Assembly: GCA_944392615.1 (NCBI GenBank)
Contig: CALXXF010000002.1
Location: 56,346-120,345 of the forward strand
Source: an uncultured Clostridia bacterium
Lineage (GTDB): Bacteria > Bacillota > Clostridia > Oscillospirales > CAG-272
Reading direction: 5' to 3'
DNA: 64,000 nt
Notes under the pieces: model-generated
Database searches by the model: none
What the model saw: the letters and a program-made list of their open reading frames with translations, nothing else
What the model was told of the DNA's origin: nothing
In this document: positions 8,566 through 17,317 of the stretch, one piece after another
Layout: every line of letters starts with the position of its first letter
How positions within the stretch are numbered: the first letter of the stretch is position 1
Translations under genes and position numbers: made by a program

Positions 8566-9189
8566 TCAGGCGCTGATCCCGCAAAATGCCCTGAGTATTT
8601 CGAGTCCGACCTCGCCGCTTTTTTCAGGATGGAACTGCGTCCCGAAAACATTTCCGCACTCACATGATGCAGTAAGCAGAGTCGAGTATTCGGTGTACGC
8701 ACTTATGCTGTCTTCACACCCACATGCATGATATGAATGAACAAAGTAAACCATGTCGCCCTCCGAAATATACCTGTAAAGCTCGCTTTTAGGCTTTGAG
8801 CGAGGGAACAAAAGGGAATTCCATCCTATATGTGGTATTTTGAGTCCGGGTGCTATGCTTTCTCCTATATGACGTATTTCACCGTGTATAAAGCCGAGAC
8901 CGGGATATTCTCCATATTCAAGACTCTTATCAAACAGAAGCTGCATTCCGAGGCATATGCCGAGAATCGGTTTCCCGGAGTTCTTGCTTTCTCTTAAAAC
9001 ATCGTCGAGTCTGAGCGAAGAGAGCTTGTCCGCCGCGTCCCTGAAGGCGCCGACTCCCGGAAGGATAATTCTTTCTGCCTTTTTTATGATATCTGCGTCT
9101 CCTGATATCTCTGCTTCAAATCCTATATGGTTCAGCGAGCTTTTCAGGGAAAACAGATTACCGACTCCGTAGTCAATAATTACAGTCAT
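8566..9189 (-). CDS. hisH: Imidazole glycerol phosphate synthase, glutaminase subunit
   Basis: A 207-residue class I glutamine amidotransferase. The nucleophile cysteine is in GICLGMQLLF (near residue 80), the catalytic His/Glu pair is in GTQFHPEKSG near the C-terminus, and the start DYGVGNLFSL is typical. It feeds ammonia to HisF. Its ATG shares one base with the hisB stop (TAATG at 9189), which suggests coupled translation. Confidence 0.97.
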   Translation of the reverse strand: MTVIIDYGVGNLFSLKSSLNHIGFEAEISGDADIIKKAERIILPGVGAFRDAADKLSSLRLDDVLRESKNSGKPILGICLGMQLLFDKSLEYGEYPGLGFIHGEIRHIGESIAPGLKIPHIGWNSLLFPRSKPKSELYRYISEGDMVYFVHSYHACGCEDSISAYTEYSTLLTASCECGNVFGTQFHPEKSGEVGLEILRAFCGISA

Positions 9190-9776
9190 TACAGTACCCC
9201 TTTGGTGGATGGTATCTCGTTTTTGTATTTCTGGTTTATACTTGCCGCAAAGGAAAGCGAGCGTGCAAACGCCTTGAAGGCAGCCTCTATTATATGGTGG
9301 GTATTGGTCCCGTCTATCTTTTTTATGTGCAGAGTAATACCTGAATTACGCACAAACGCACGCATAAATTCCTCTACCAGTTCTGTGTCGAAAGACCCTG
9401 CTTTTTCACAAAGCTGTCCGAGTGAAAATGAAAGGTGTGATCTTCCTGATATATCCACTGCCGCCATGACAAGAGCCTCGTCCATGGGAATAAACTCACA
9501 ACAGTATCTTTCTATTCCCGCACGGTCTCCTATTGCCTGCGAGAACGCCTGACCAAGACAAATCCCCACATCTTCGACGCTGTGGTGAAAATCAACGTCT
9601 GTGTCTCCGATGCATTTCAGAGTGATATTGAATTTTCCGTGCGACGAAAAAAGTTCGAGCATATGGTCGAGAAAACCGCAACCGGTCTCTATATCGTATA
9701 TCCCGTTTCCGTCAAGGTCAAGGGAAAGGGAAATGTCCGTCTCGTTTGTTTTTCTTTTTATTAACGCCTTTCTCAT
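9189..9776 (-). CDS. hisB: Imidazoleglycerol-phosphate dehydratase
   Basis: A 195-residue monofunctional enzyme that dehydrates IGP to imidazole acetol phosphate. The di-manganese ligands appear as the repeated signatures GFLDHMLELFSSHG, DFHHSVEDVG and GTNTHHIIEAAFKA. There is no fused phosphatase domain, unlike the enterobacterial HisB, and no histidinol phosphatase gene (PHP-type HisK or HAD type) lies in the window, so that step must be encoded elsewhere. Confidence 0.97.
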   Translation of the reverse strand: MRKALIKRKTNETDISLSLDLDGNGIYDIETGCGFLDHMLELFSSHGKFNITLKCIGDTDVDFHHSVEDVGICLGQAFSQAIGDRAGIERYCCEFIPMDEALVMAAVDISGRSHLSFSLGQLCEKAGSFDTELVEEFMRAFVRNSGITLHIKKIDGTNTHHIIEAAFKAFARSLSFAASINQKYKNEIPSTKGVL

Positions 9777-9782
9777 CGGTTT

Positions 9783-10856
9783 TTACCCCTCATTATTTTT
9801 ATTCCTGAGTATTTGTGCGAGCGTTTCAGAAAGTTTATTGATTTCCGATTCGCTGCCAACTGTTATCCTGACGTAATCGTCTGTACGCGGACTTGAAAAA
9901 TGACGCACCAGTACGCCATTTTCCTTTAAAAGCCTGTAGCACTCCTCTCCGCTAAGCATTGGGTGGCGGGCAAAAACAAAGTTTGCCATTGAATCGGTGC
10001 AGAAAAAGCCGAGTGATGAAAGTTTCTCAAGCAGTAAAGCCCTGGTTTTTTTTATTGCGGCTATGTTTTCTTCATAGTACCTTTGTTCGGAAAGGGCTGC
10101 TATTCCGGCAGCCGCAGTAGCTCTGCTTACATTGTAGGGATTATTTGAGTATCGGATTTTATCGATGTCTTTTATAAGCTCGTTAGATGCTACAGCGTAT
10201 CCAAGACGGGCTCCCGCGAGCGAGCGGGATTTTGAAAATGTCCCTACCACAATAAGGTTCGGATATTTGCGTATCAGCGGTACCGAGGATTCTGCGCCGA
10301 AGTCGACATACGCTTCATCTATAACCACAACATTCTGTCTGTTTGATGAAAGAATACTTTCTATCTTGTCTGAAGAAAGCGCAAGTCCGGTTGGGGCGTT
10401 AGGATTGGCTATGAATATCGTGCCTTTTGCGTTTTTATAATCCTCTGGTAAAATTGAAAAATCCTCTCTGAGCGGTATGCAGGTATGCGGTATAGTATGC
10501 AGGGCGGAGAAGACCTCGTAGAACCCGTAGGTGATGTCGGGAAATACAGCGCCTGTCGCACTGTCGCAAAAAGCCGTGAAGGCAAACGACAATATTTCAT
10601 CTGAGCCGTTTGCAACCGCAATATTTGATGGTTCTACTTCAAACGCTGAAGCAAGTGCTTCCCTTAAGTCCTTATATGTCGGATCAGGATAAAGGTTGGA
10701 GCACTCTGTTTCCCTTGCTGCAGCGTCTATAACCGACTGAGGCGGGGGAAACGGAGATTCGTTTGTATTGAGTTTTATGTATTTTCGATCCCTGGGCTGC
10801 TCGCCGGGAACATATTCTTTGAGCGATTTAAAGCGCTCCGACATGAATTTACTCAT
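9783..10856 (-). CDS. hisC: Histidinol-phosphate aminotransferase
   Basis: A 357-residue fold-type I PLP enzyme. The PLP lysine is in GTFSKSRSLAGARLGY, NPNAPTG binds the cofactor phosphate region, VIDEAYVDF holds the conserved Asp/Tyr pair, and VRITVG near the end carries the substrate arginine. The best ribosome site, AAAGGAG, is about 28 bases from the ATG at 10856, and an inverted repeat GCGCC/GGCGC lies between them, so initiation may depend on local folding. Six bases separate it from hisB. Confidence 0.95.
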   Translation of the reverse strand: MSKFMSERFKSLKEYVPGEQPRDRKYIKLNTNESPFPPPQSVIDAAARETECSNLYPDPTYKDLREALASAFEVEPSNIAVANGSDEILSFAFTAFCDSATGAVFPDITYGFYEVFSALHTIPHTCIPLREDFSILPEDYKNAKGTIFIANPNAPTGLALSSDKIESILSSNRQNVVVIDEAYVDFGAESSVPLIRKYPNLIVVGTFSKSRSLAGARLGYAVASNELIKDIDKIRYSNNPYNVSRATAAAGIAALSEQRYYEENIAAIKKTRALLLEKLSSLGFFCTDSMANFVFARHPMLSGEECYRLLKENGVLVRHFSSPRTDDYVRITVGSESEINKLSETLAQILRNKNNEG

Positions 10857-10974
10857 GGCATCTGTTCTGGCGCCTACCGGGCGCTCCTTTCATTGTGAAA
10901 GATGATGTAGACCGCTTTTTTGTCGGCAAAAAATTGTATGTAAAAGGTTTGTATAAAGTCATATACCAACAGGA

Positions 10975-12243
10975 TTATTTTGCTCTTGAAAGGACGCTTT
11001 TGGCGTGAGCATCGAGTCCTTCCGCCATGGCAAATTGCGCTATTTTCTCAGCTGCTCCGTTCAAAGCCTCTGCCGTATAGTAAGTGAATGACGTTTTCTT
11101 TATGAAGTCGTCTACAGACAAAGGGCTTGAGAATCTCGCTGTTCCGCTCGTGGGAAGGGTGTGGTTCGGACCTGCAAAGTAGTCTCCGAGTGCCTCAGGT
11201 GAATTTTTACCCAAAAACACAGATCCTGCATGACGTACTTTTGAAAGGTAATCAAACGGGTTGTCGGTGCATATCTCAAGGTGCTCAGGGGCGATCCTGT
11301 TTGAGACCTCTATGGCTTCTGACAACGATGAGGTTATTATTATTTTTCCGTTGTTGTCCACGGAAGCGCGTGCTATATCCGCTCTATTGAGAAGAGGTAT
11401 AAGTCTTTCAAGCTGTTCTGCTGTCTTACGAGCCAGAATTTCGCTGTCAGTTACCATAACAGCGCTTGCCATACGGTCATGCTCTGCCTGAGACAGCATG
11501 TCTGCGGCAAGCACAGACGGGTCACACGATGAATCTGCGACAATGAGTATCTCACTTGGTCCGGCGATCATATCAATGGCGACTTCTCCGAACACCTGCT
11601 TTTTTGCCTCGGCCACATATGCATTTCCAGGTCCGACTATCTTGTCAACTTTGGGTATGCTTTCGGTCCCGTAGGCAAGCGCAGCGACAGCCTGAGCGCC
11701 GCCGACCTTGAATATTTTGTCGGCGCCTGCTATTTCTGCTGCGGCAAGAATTACCGGATTCACGTACCCTCCGTGAGATGGAGTGGTTATTATTATCTCC
11801 TTTACACCGGCTATTTTGGCAGGTATACAATTCATGAGCACAGAGGAAGGATAACTTGCGCTTCCGCCGGGAACATAAAGTCCGACTCTTTCCATGGGAA
11901 TTATCCTTTGTCCGAGCACGATTCCGGGTTTGTCCGTTATAACAAAATCCGAACGGACCTGTTTTTCATGAAAGTGCCTTATATTTTCAGAAGATTCCTT
12001 CATTATGTCTATGAGTTCCGGGTCTGTTGAGTCTACTGCTACCTGGATTTCCTCACGTGTAACCTCAAGCGAGTCGAGCTCAGATTTGTCAAAACGAAGG
12101 GAATAATCCCTGAGAGCAGCGTCTTTTCTTTTTCGCACATCGGCTATTATTTCGGATACTGTTTCAGCGACATCTGACGATGCAAGAGAACGGTTGAATA
12201 TGGCGCTGTCATCAATTTCTGAATATTTTAATATTTTAATCAT
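10975..12243 (-). CDS. hisD: Histidinol dehydrogenase
   Basis: A 422-residue zinc enzyme that oxidises L-histidinol to histidine in two NAD steps. Visible signatures are VPGGSASYPSSVLMNCIPAK, GPGNAYVAEAKK, the IAGPSEILI loop, DMLSQAEHD with a zinc ligand His, and NHTLPTSGTARF with the catalytic region. An upstream in-frame ATG would add 23 residues with low similarity to the family; AAAGGAAAGG before the ATG at 12243 fixes the shorter start. The 102-base gap after hisG contains a candidate internal promoter (12336-12364). Confidence 0.97.
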   Translation of the reverse strand: MIKILKYSEIDDSAIFNRSLASSDVAETVSEIIADVRKRKDAALRDYSLRFDKSELDSLEVTREEIQVAVDSTDPELIDIMKESSENIRHFHEKQVRSDFVITDKPGIVLGQRIIPMERVGLYVPGGSASYPSSVLMNCIPAKIAGVKEIIITTPSHGGYVNPVILAAAEIAGADKIFKVGGAQAVAALAYGTESIPKVDKIVGPGNAYVAEAKKQVFGEVAIDMIAGPSEILIVADSSCDPSVLAADMLSQAEHDRMASAVMVTDSEILARKTAEQLERLIPLLNRADIARASVDNNGKIIITSSLSEAIEVSNRIAPEHLEICTDNPFDYLSKVRHAGSVFLGKNSPEALGDYFAGPNHTLPTSGTARFSSPLSVDDFIKKTSFTYYTAEALNGAAEKIAQFAMAEGLDAHAKSVLSRAK

Positions 12244-12335
12244 GAGAATACCTTTCCTTTTACATTGAAGTTCCGGGCATAAGCCATGGCCGCCAAGTGT
12301 ATCCGCCGACATTTTTCCGGAACAGACCCGTCTAT

Positions 12336-12364
12336 ATTATAAACGTCACGAGTCTTTTTTGCAA
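12336..12364 (-). promoter_or_regulatory. Candidate internal promoter upstream of hisD
   Basis: TTGCAA (plus 12359-12364) and TATAAT (plus 12336-12341) are separated by 17 bases on the minus strand and overlap the last codons of hisG. This would give an independent start for hisD and the genes after it. Confidence 0.45.
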
Positions 12365-12984
12365 TAGGGAATTATGTCAGAGCAGAGCTTGTTTATAGCT
12401 GTGTTTTTGAATCTGAAGCTGACTTTGTTGGCAATAAGCCTTGATGTTATTCCGACTATGTCGTAAAACGGCTCAAGATTGTTTTCGCGCAGTGTTGTGC
12501 CGGTCTCAACTATATCTACGATTACATCGGAGAGTCCCAGAATCGGGGCAAGCTCGATGGAACCGTTGAGTTTTATTATATCTATTTCGCGGCTGAGCGT
12601 TCTGTAATATCCTGCGGCAATATGCGGAAATTTTGTGGCTACGCGCAGAGTTCTTGATGGGTCATCGACAAATCCCTTTTTCCCGGCTACAGCCATGCGG
12701 CATTTTCCGATTCCGAGATCCAGAAGCTCAAAAACATCGGGGGAATATTCAAGAAGTATGTCACGGCCTGCGACGCCTATGTCGGCAGCCCCGTGTTCTA
12801 CGTATATGGATACATCAGAGGGCTTTACCCAAAAATATCTTACCTTGTGTTCAGCGCTTTCAAATATGAGTTTGCGGCTGTCTTCTTTTATTGAAGGACA
12901 CCCGTATCCGGCCTTCTCAAACATGTCGTATACCTTTTCGCCGAGTCTTCCTTTCGGAAGAGCTATATTCATAAAATCATCCAT
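12346..12984 (-). CDS. hisG: ATP phosphoribosyltransferase, short catalytic form
   Basis: A 212-residue HisG(S) type, lacking the C-terminal regulatory ACT-like domain of the long form. It carries out the first committed step, from ATP and PRPP to phosphoribosyl-ATP. Seen are NIALPKGRLG at the N-terminus, the GAADIGVAGRDIL segment and the PRPP-binding DIVETGTTLRENNL near 155. Short HisG needs HisZ for activity and histidine feedback, and hisZ lies directly upstream (56-base gap). AAAGGTGA precedes the ATG at 12984. Confidence 0.97.
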   Translation of the reverse strand: MDDFMNIALPKGRLGEKVYDMFEKAGYGCPSIKEDSRKLIFESAEHKVRYFWVKPSDVSIYVEHGAADIGVAGRDILLEYSPDVFELLDLGIGKCRMAVAGKKGFVDDPSRTLRVATKFPHIAAGYYRTLSREIDIIKLNGSIELAPILGLSDVIVDIVETGTTLRENNLEPFYDIVGITSRLIANKVSFRFKNTAINKLCSDIIPYCKKDS

Positions 12985-13040
12985 ATTTCAAATCACCTTT
13001 TGCGAAAACAAAATTTTTCGGCTTTCTTTTTAAATATGTT

Positions 13041-14141
13041 TCATATCTTTTTGTTCTGCGAAAGATCGATAAGCCTGCTGAACCGCAGCTTATCCGGTAT
13101 TACCGCAGAGCTTCTTACTTTCAGTCCCTGACCGGTGAGCTCCTTCATTGCAGAAACTATTTGTGAATCCGGTGTGTCAGGAGAGTAGAGAAGCAGTACG
13201 TCGACATCGCACTCCGGAGTCTTACGCAGAAGGTCCTCAAGCTTATCCATATAGACGGCAAAGCCTATCGCCTTTCCGTCTATTGAAAATTTTTCGAGAA
13301 GTCTGTCATATCTTCCACCGGAAAGCACGCATTCCGGTATGTCAGGTATGAATCCCTGAAATGTCAGACCGGTATAGTAATTCATATCTGCTGTCTGTGA
13401 AAACACCAGATTGACGTTCTTATTACAACCATACAGTTTTAAGACCTCGTAAACCTCACGTAGTTCTTCAAGCACACTGCGCTCAACTATTCCGTCGCAT
13501 GTTTTACAAAGTTCGCAGTATACCTTTTCAAAATTCCCGTACATTGAAATGACTGAGACAAGAAGCTCCGTAATTTCCGGATCGGCATTCACGGCAGTGC
13601 ACACACGTCTTATTTCGTTTATGTTCCTGCTTGCTATCAGTGTCTTTATTCTGTTCTCGTCCGGATCAGATATTGAAAGCTTTCCGACAAGAGACGATAT
13701 CACTCCTGCATGAGACAAATCCAGTATATAATCCGTGCATATCGCCTCAAGGCTCTTTGCGGCGAGCATGACAGTTTCACCCATGGAATACGTGTCTATT
13801 TTGCCTATATTTTCTATGCCGACCTGAAGCTGTTCTTTAAATGTTCCTGTACTTTTAGACTGGCGGTACACACTTTCGTTGTAGAAAACCTTTTCATTGA
13901 CAGACCCTGAGCCGACAGAATTTTTTACTATAGAAAGGGTTACATCCGGTTTCAGCGCCATAAGGCGACCGTTTCTTTCGGTGAATGTGATTATGTTATT
14001 GCTTATAAGAAAATTTCTGTTTTCTGCGTAAAGGTCGTATTCCTCAAATTTACTCATCTTAAAACGAACATATCCGTATTTGCGGTATAGCTCGCCATAG
14101 TAGATCATAAGATTTTCAAAGTTATTATCGGTGTTTTTCAA
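13041..14141 (-). CDS. hisZ: ATP phosphoribosyltransferase regulatory subunit
   Basis: A catalytically inactive histidyl-tRNA synthetase paralogue (class II fold) that partners short HisG and senses histidine. The string FEEYDLYAENRNFL then ALKPDVTLSIVKN matches clostridial HisZ; a later ADMNYYTGLTFQGF, with GGRYDRLLEKF, matches motif 3-like regions of the synthetase fold. The anticodon-binding domain is lacking or greatly reduced. The longest frame begins with ATG at 14165, but AGGGAG lies ten bases before a TTG at 14141, giving 366 residues; I prefer the TTG, with the ATG as the alternative. It is the first gene of the his operon, with a promoter at 14196-14224. Confidence 0.88.
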   Translation of the reverse strand: MKNTDNNFENLMIYYGELYRKYGYVRFKMSKFEEYDLYAENRNFLISNNIITFTERNGRLMALKPDVTLSIVKNSVGSGSVNEKVFYNESVYRQSKSTGTFKEQLQVGIENIGKIDTYSMGETVMLAAKSLEAICTDYILDLSHAGVISSLVGKLSISDPDENRIKTLIASRNINEIRRVCTAVNADPEITELLVSVISMYGNFEKVYCELCKTCDGIVERSVLEELREVYEVLKLYGCNKNVNLVFSQTADMNYYTGLTFQGFIPDIPECVLSGGRYDRLLEKFSIDGKAIGFAVYMDKLEDLLRKTPECDVDVLLLYSPDTPDSQIVSAMKELTGQGLKVRSSAVIPDKLRFSRLIDLSQNKKI

Positions 14142-14195
14142 GGCAAATTTTCTCCCTATCCACATCGTTTTTTGCGCTATCGCTGTATACTGCCG

Positions 14196-14224
14196 ATTAT
14201 ATCACGCTTTAACGCTTTAGTCAA
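14196..14224 (-). promoter_or_regulatory. Histidine operon promoter
   Basis: TTGACT (plus 14219-14224) and TATAAT (plus 14196-14201) are separated by 17 bases, with TGA before the -10 box. The spacer consists of two near-identical 8-bp units (plus CGCTTTAA 14205-14212 and CGCTTTAG 14213-14220), a possible operator. The leader to hisZ is only about 45 bases, too short for a T-box. Confidence 0.85.
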
Positions 14225-14329
14225 GTAAAACATTGAAGTAATGGAAAACAAAAAAAACGATACCACGCCTCGTTATTTGTGTAATGTGCTGTGTATAAAT
14301 TTAAACCATATAAAAAAAAGCAAAAAATC

Positions 14330-14358
14330 TTGCATTATTTAAAGATTTGTGATATACT
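14330..14358 (+). promoter_or_regulatory. Promoter of the AraC-family gene
   Basis: TTGCAT (14330-14335), a 17-base spacer ending in TGA, and TATACT (14353-14358) lie about 58 bases before the ATG. The promoter diverges from the his promoter. Confidence 0.75.
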
Positions 14359-14416
14359 GTGAGAGTAAGCAGTGCATATTTTTTGTTGCGTCATAATGAA
14401 TGTGCAAAGGTGAATT

Positions 14417-15265
14417 ATGGAAAACGTTTCGTTGATAAAGCTTCCGAAGGATGTATATTTTGAGAAGGACATGCTCTATGATATCTCAAGCTATGTTGTG
14501 GTACACGAGCCACAGCTTCACTGGCATGAATTTTATGAGATAGAGTATGTGGTTTCCGGAAAAGCCCAGCAGATAATAAACGGAAAGACGTACGATATCG
14601 GACCGGGGTATGCAACTCTCATATCGCCTATAGATTTCCATACATACAAAAACATAAGTCCAGAATCCCCGATAACCGTTATCAACATCAAATTTCAGGA
14701 TTTGTTTTTGCCCCAGCAGCTGCGCAATGATATTTACGTACAGAAAAGGGCAAAGGTCGCCAAGCTGACAGATGAGCGCTTCGGAATGTTCATGCAGTAT
14801 TTGTGCGAAGAATTTGATAAAAACGAGTATTGTCGCGACTGGGTAATCATGAACGGTGTCACCCAGCTCTGCGTCTGGGTAATGCGTCACATACTTTCGT
14901 CAGAAGAGAAAGAACTTGCCGACAAGGTGCACTCTCCTATTCAGGAGGCTGTTCTTTATGTGCGTACGCATTTCAGAAGCAATATTTCAGCCGAAGCGGT
15001 TGCCAAAACCGTACACCTTTCTCCAAATTACTTTTCCGAGTATTTCAAAAAGCAGACAGGGGAAAAATTTTCACTTTTCGTTCTGAGGCTGAGGATAGAT
15101 TTTGCTGCAAATCTTCTTAAAATATCCGATTTGTCTGTAAAAGAAGTGGCTTTTGAATCCGGATTCAATTCAGCTGCATACTTTTCAAACACGTTCAAGG
15201 ATTTTTACGGAATGTCTCCTGACCGTTACAGAAAGGAAAACAAGCCGTATTCACAGTTGTTTTGA
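14417..15265 (+). CDS. AraC-family transcriptional regulator with cupin sensor
   Basis: A 282-residue regulator. The N-terminal half is an AraC-type cupin: HWHEFYEIEYVVSGKAQQIINGKTYDIG-like strands with the HxHxxxE pattern near residue 35, a feature of sugar-sensing members. The C-terminal half has two helix-turn-helix motifs (about 170-275): IQEAVLYVRTHF then ISAEAVAKTVHLSPNYFSE, and VKEVAFESGFNSAAYFSNTFKDFYGMSPDRYR. AAAGGTG precedes the ATG. No obvious target gene adjoins it: his genes diverge and a lipoprotein gene converges. A sugar-related ligand is an inference from family trends only. Confidence 0.93.
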   Translation: MENVSLIKLPKDVYFEKDMLYDISSYVVVHEPQLHWHEFYEIEYVVSGKAQQIINGKTYDIGPGYATLISPIDFHTYKNISPESPITVINIKFQDLFLPQQLRNDIYVQKRAKVAKLTDERFGMFMQYLCEEFDKNEYCRDWVIMNGVTQLCVWVMRHILSSEEKELADKVHSPIQEAVLYVRTHFRSNISAEAVAKTVHLSPNYFSEYFKKQTGEKFSLFVLRLRIDFAANLLKISDLSVKEVAFESGFNSAAYFSNTFKDFYGMSPDRYRKENKPYSQLF

Positions 15266-15301
15266 TTTATCTTCAGTATTTAATAAACTACAGATGGCGT
15301 G

Positions 15302-15338
15302 CTGCCCGGCGTTTTTAAACGACGGGCAGTTTCTTTCT
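15302..15338 (+). terminator. Intrinsic terminator after the AraC-family gene
   Basis: A CTGCCCG (15302-15308) / CGGGCAG (15323-15329) stem is followed by TTTCTTTCTT, 37 bases after the stop codon. Confidence 0.8.
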
Positions 15339-15404
15339 TGTTGTATATGTGAATCGTTGTTTCAATGTGAGGAAGAATTTCAGACATACGCGCGTACAAA
15401 CTCA

Positions 15405-15444
15405 AAAATACCGGGCCGATGCTGAAGCTTCGGCCCGGTATTTT
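15405..15444 (-). terminator. Intrinsic terminator of the GxGYxYP lipoprotein gene
   Basis: A perfect 15-bp stem (15405-15419 with 15430-15444; core ACCGGGCCGA/TCGGCCCGGT) has A and T runs at its ends, so it can act in both directions. It lies 57 bases past the stop of the minus-strand gene. Confidence 0.85.
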
Positions 15445-15500
15445 AAGACAATTATATCTGCATGTGCGTAAGAGAAAGCCACGCCGTATCGCACGCGAGT

Positions 15501-17228
15501 TCAGTCATGCGATACGTTCTTTGTAATGCGCTTTATCAGTTCGGAAGGTGTCACGACCTCCACATCCGGGTCAAGCTTTTCCACTATTGCTGCTACTGCG
15601 TCAAGAGTGTTTCCGTTAGCCACGATGTTTCCTTTTGAATCAAGTCCGCTCCATGCATGAACGATTATAAAGGAATAGGCATCCTCGGATGACGGATCGG
15701 TAGAGGCTCTGTTTATTTCAGAGGCAAGCTGAGTCACATCTGTGAATCCTGCCCAGACTCTGTGACGAGCCGTGACAATGGGCTTATCATTGCTCCAGAA
15801 TATTTGTCCGCCGTAACCGGCATAGTTGCTGTAGTCTATGTAAAGTATACCGTCTATTTCCTCGTGATCAAGAAAGCCGGAATAATACCTCTGGACCAGC
15901 GTGTCATTGAGCTTGGCGTCGTCAAGTATCTCCATTACAGACATTCCGGCGCGTCCCATGAGGGATGCAAGCTGCTCCTGCATTGACCTCAGCGCGCTTA
16001 TGCTTCTCCAATATGACGGAAATGTGTATCCGATACCCGACAACTGCATAATAAACTCATCTGTTTCCTTCATCGTCCTGTAATAATATTGGAGGGCAGC
16101 AGGGGCTACGTCTATCATTGAAGCAGGCAGCCCCCATCCGGTATAAAAATCACCGCGCTTTTTATTTGCCCACCATTTGTCCGATGTCTGAAAGTCGTTG
16201 AGCGTCCACTGCAAGTTATCTCCGTCAGATATCACAAAGCAGACGGTGTGTTTGTCAGCAGAAGCGCTTTCCGCGGCTTCGGTCTTCTGATGAGCCTCGT
16301 TGAGTGAAAACGCAGACAGTGCAGAGAGATTCTTTGCAAAATCTGATGCTATGATGCTTCCGTTAATACTTGCAAATGTTTTTACGGTGTCGAACTCGCC
16401 GCACGCCGTGTTCCAACCGAACACAATAAAGTTGTCGTTCATGTGTCCGACCCGGTCTGTCAGCTTCTTGGGTGTATCATCGGAGTCGCTGAACACATAC
16501 GACCCGCAGAATATGGCGTAATCTCTCAGATGCTCCGTGTAACCTGTGTTTATCATGAATGCAATGTCTTTGTCCAGCTTGTCCCAGTATTCGCTCTGTC
16601 TCAGCCACGCGTCGTCCTTGTCGCTGACATCAAGAAGGCACTTAAGCCCGCGGTTTTCTGCCGCTGCACGGTTGTTTTCAGTAACTATTATTGCGTTTAA
16701 TTGTGCAGCTAATGAATTTGCTACGTTTATACTGTCGTCACCGCGGTCTGTCAGGATGTATCCGTCAACAGAATCGATCTCCGATGACACAGTGCTCCAA
16801 AGACCCGCTGAATATGTCATCTTGCAAACATCTGAGTAGTAGCTGCGCAGCATGGTTGTGTATGATTTTACTGAGCTGTCATATTCAATGATTATACCTG
16901 ATTTGCTGTTTCTCGCAAGCAGACCCTGAAGGGACACCAAAGTCAGAAGATCATCGCTGCTTTGCGGAACAGACTGCACTATGTACAGCTTTTCACGTTG
17001 CTCCGGTTTTGGAAATACTGCGTCATATTCTCCGTACAGACTAAACATCTTTGTCTCCTCCGTTTGGGTTGTTGATGATGGTGATTCTGTTGTGACTTCT
17101 GAGTTGTTGTCGGATGACTGAACAGGCATTGTGTCGATTTGGTTTCCGGAGTCACTGCACGACCCCAAGAGTATTACCGCACCTACTATCATCATAAGGA
17201 TGGCAATCAGGATATTCTTTTTCCGCAT
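15501..17228 (-). CDS. GxGYxYP-family lipoprotein, putative carbohydrate-active
   Basis: A 575-residue exported lipoprotein. A basic start is followed by a hydrophobic helix and the lipobox LLGSC, so the mature protein would start at that Cys. A Ser/Thr-rich linker of about 40 residues follows. The body matches the GxGYxYP family (named for its C-terminal motif), seen here as SGIGYTFPSYW at about residue 385, with the upstream WALNDFQ-like and GWGLP segments. The family is described as putative glycoside hydrolases of gut bacteria; the reaction is unproven. Of two nearby ATGs, 17228 has GGAGG at the right distance. It has its own promoter (17258-17286) and terminator, so it is a single-gene unit. 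Confidence 0.8.
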   Translation of the reverse strand: MRKKNILIAILMMIVGAVILLGSCSDSGNQIDTMPVQSSDNNSEVTTESPSSTTQTEETKMFSLYGEYDAVFPKPEQREKLYIVQSVPQSSDDLLTLVSLQGLLARNSKSGIIIEYDSSVKSYTTMLRSYYSDVCKMTYSAGLWSTVSSEIDSVDGYILTDRGDDSINVANSLAAQLNAIIVTENNRAAAENRGLKCLLDVSDKDDAWLRQSEYWDKLDKDIAFMINTGYTEHLRDYAIFCGSYVFSDSDDTPKKLTDRVGHMNDNFIVFGWNTACGEFDTVKTFASINGSIIASDFAKNLSALSAFSLNEAHQKTEAAESASADKHTVCFVISDGDNLQWTLNDFQTSDKWWANKKRGDFYTGWGLPASMIDVAPAALQYYYRTMKETDEFIMQLSGIGYTFPSYWRSISALRSMQEQLASLMGRAGMSVMEILDDAKLNDTLVQRYYSGFLDHEEIDGILYIDYSNYAGYGGQIFWSNDKPIVTARHRVWAGFTDVTQLASEINRASTDPSSEDAYSFIIVHAWSGLDSKGNIVANGNTLDAVAAIVEKLDPDVEVVTPSELIKRITKNVSHD

Positions 17229-17257
17229 ACGCATACCTCCAGACCATGTTTAAAGGC

Positions 17258-17286
17258 ATTATAGTACAAAATATATAAAAAGTCAA
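17258..17286 (-). promoter_or_regulatory. Promoter of the GxGYxYP lipoprotein gene
   Basis: TTGACT (plus 17281-17286), a 17-base AT-rich spacer and TATAAT (plus 17258-17263) lie 30 bases before the start. Confidence 0.8.
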
Positions 17287-17317
17287 TAACAGCAAGGATA
17301 TTTTTTGACCTTTTACA

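Noticed and set aside
14142..14200. T-box or His leader upstream of the his operon
   Set aside because: The leader from the promoter to hisZ is only about 45-55 bases; there is no room for specifier and antiterminator stems.
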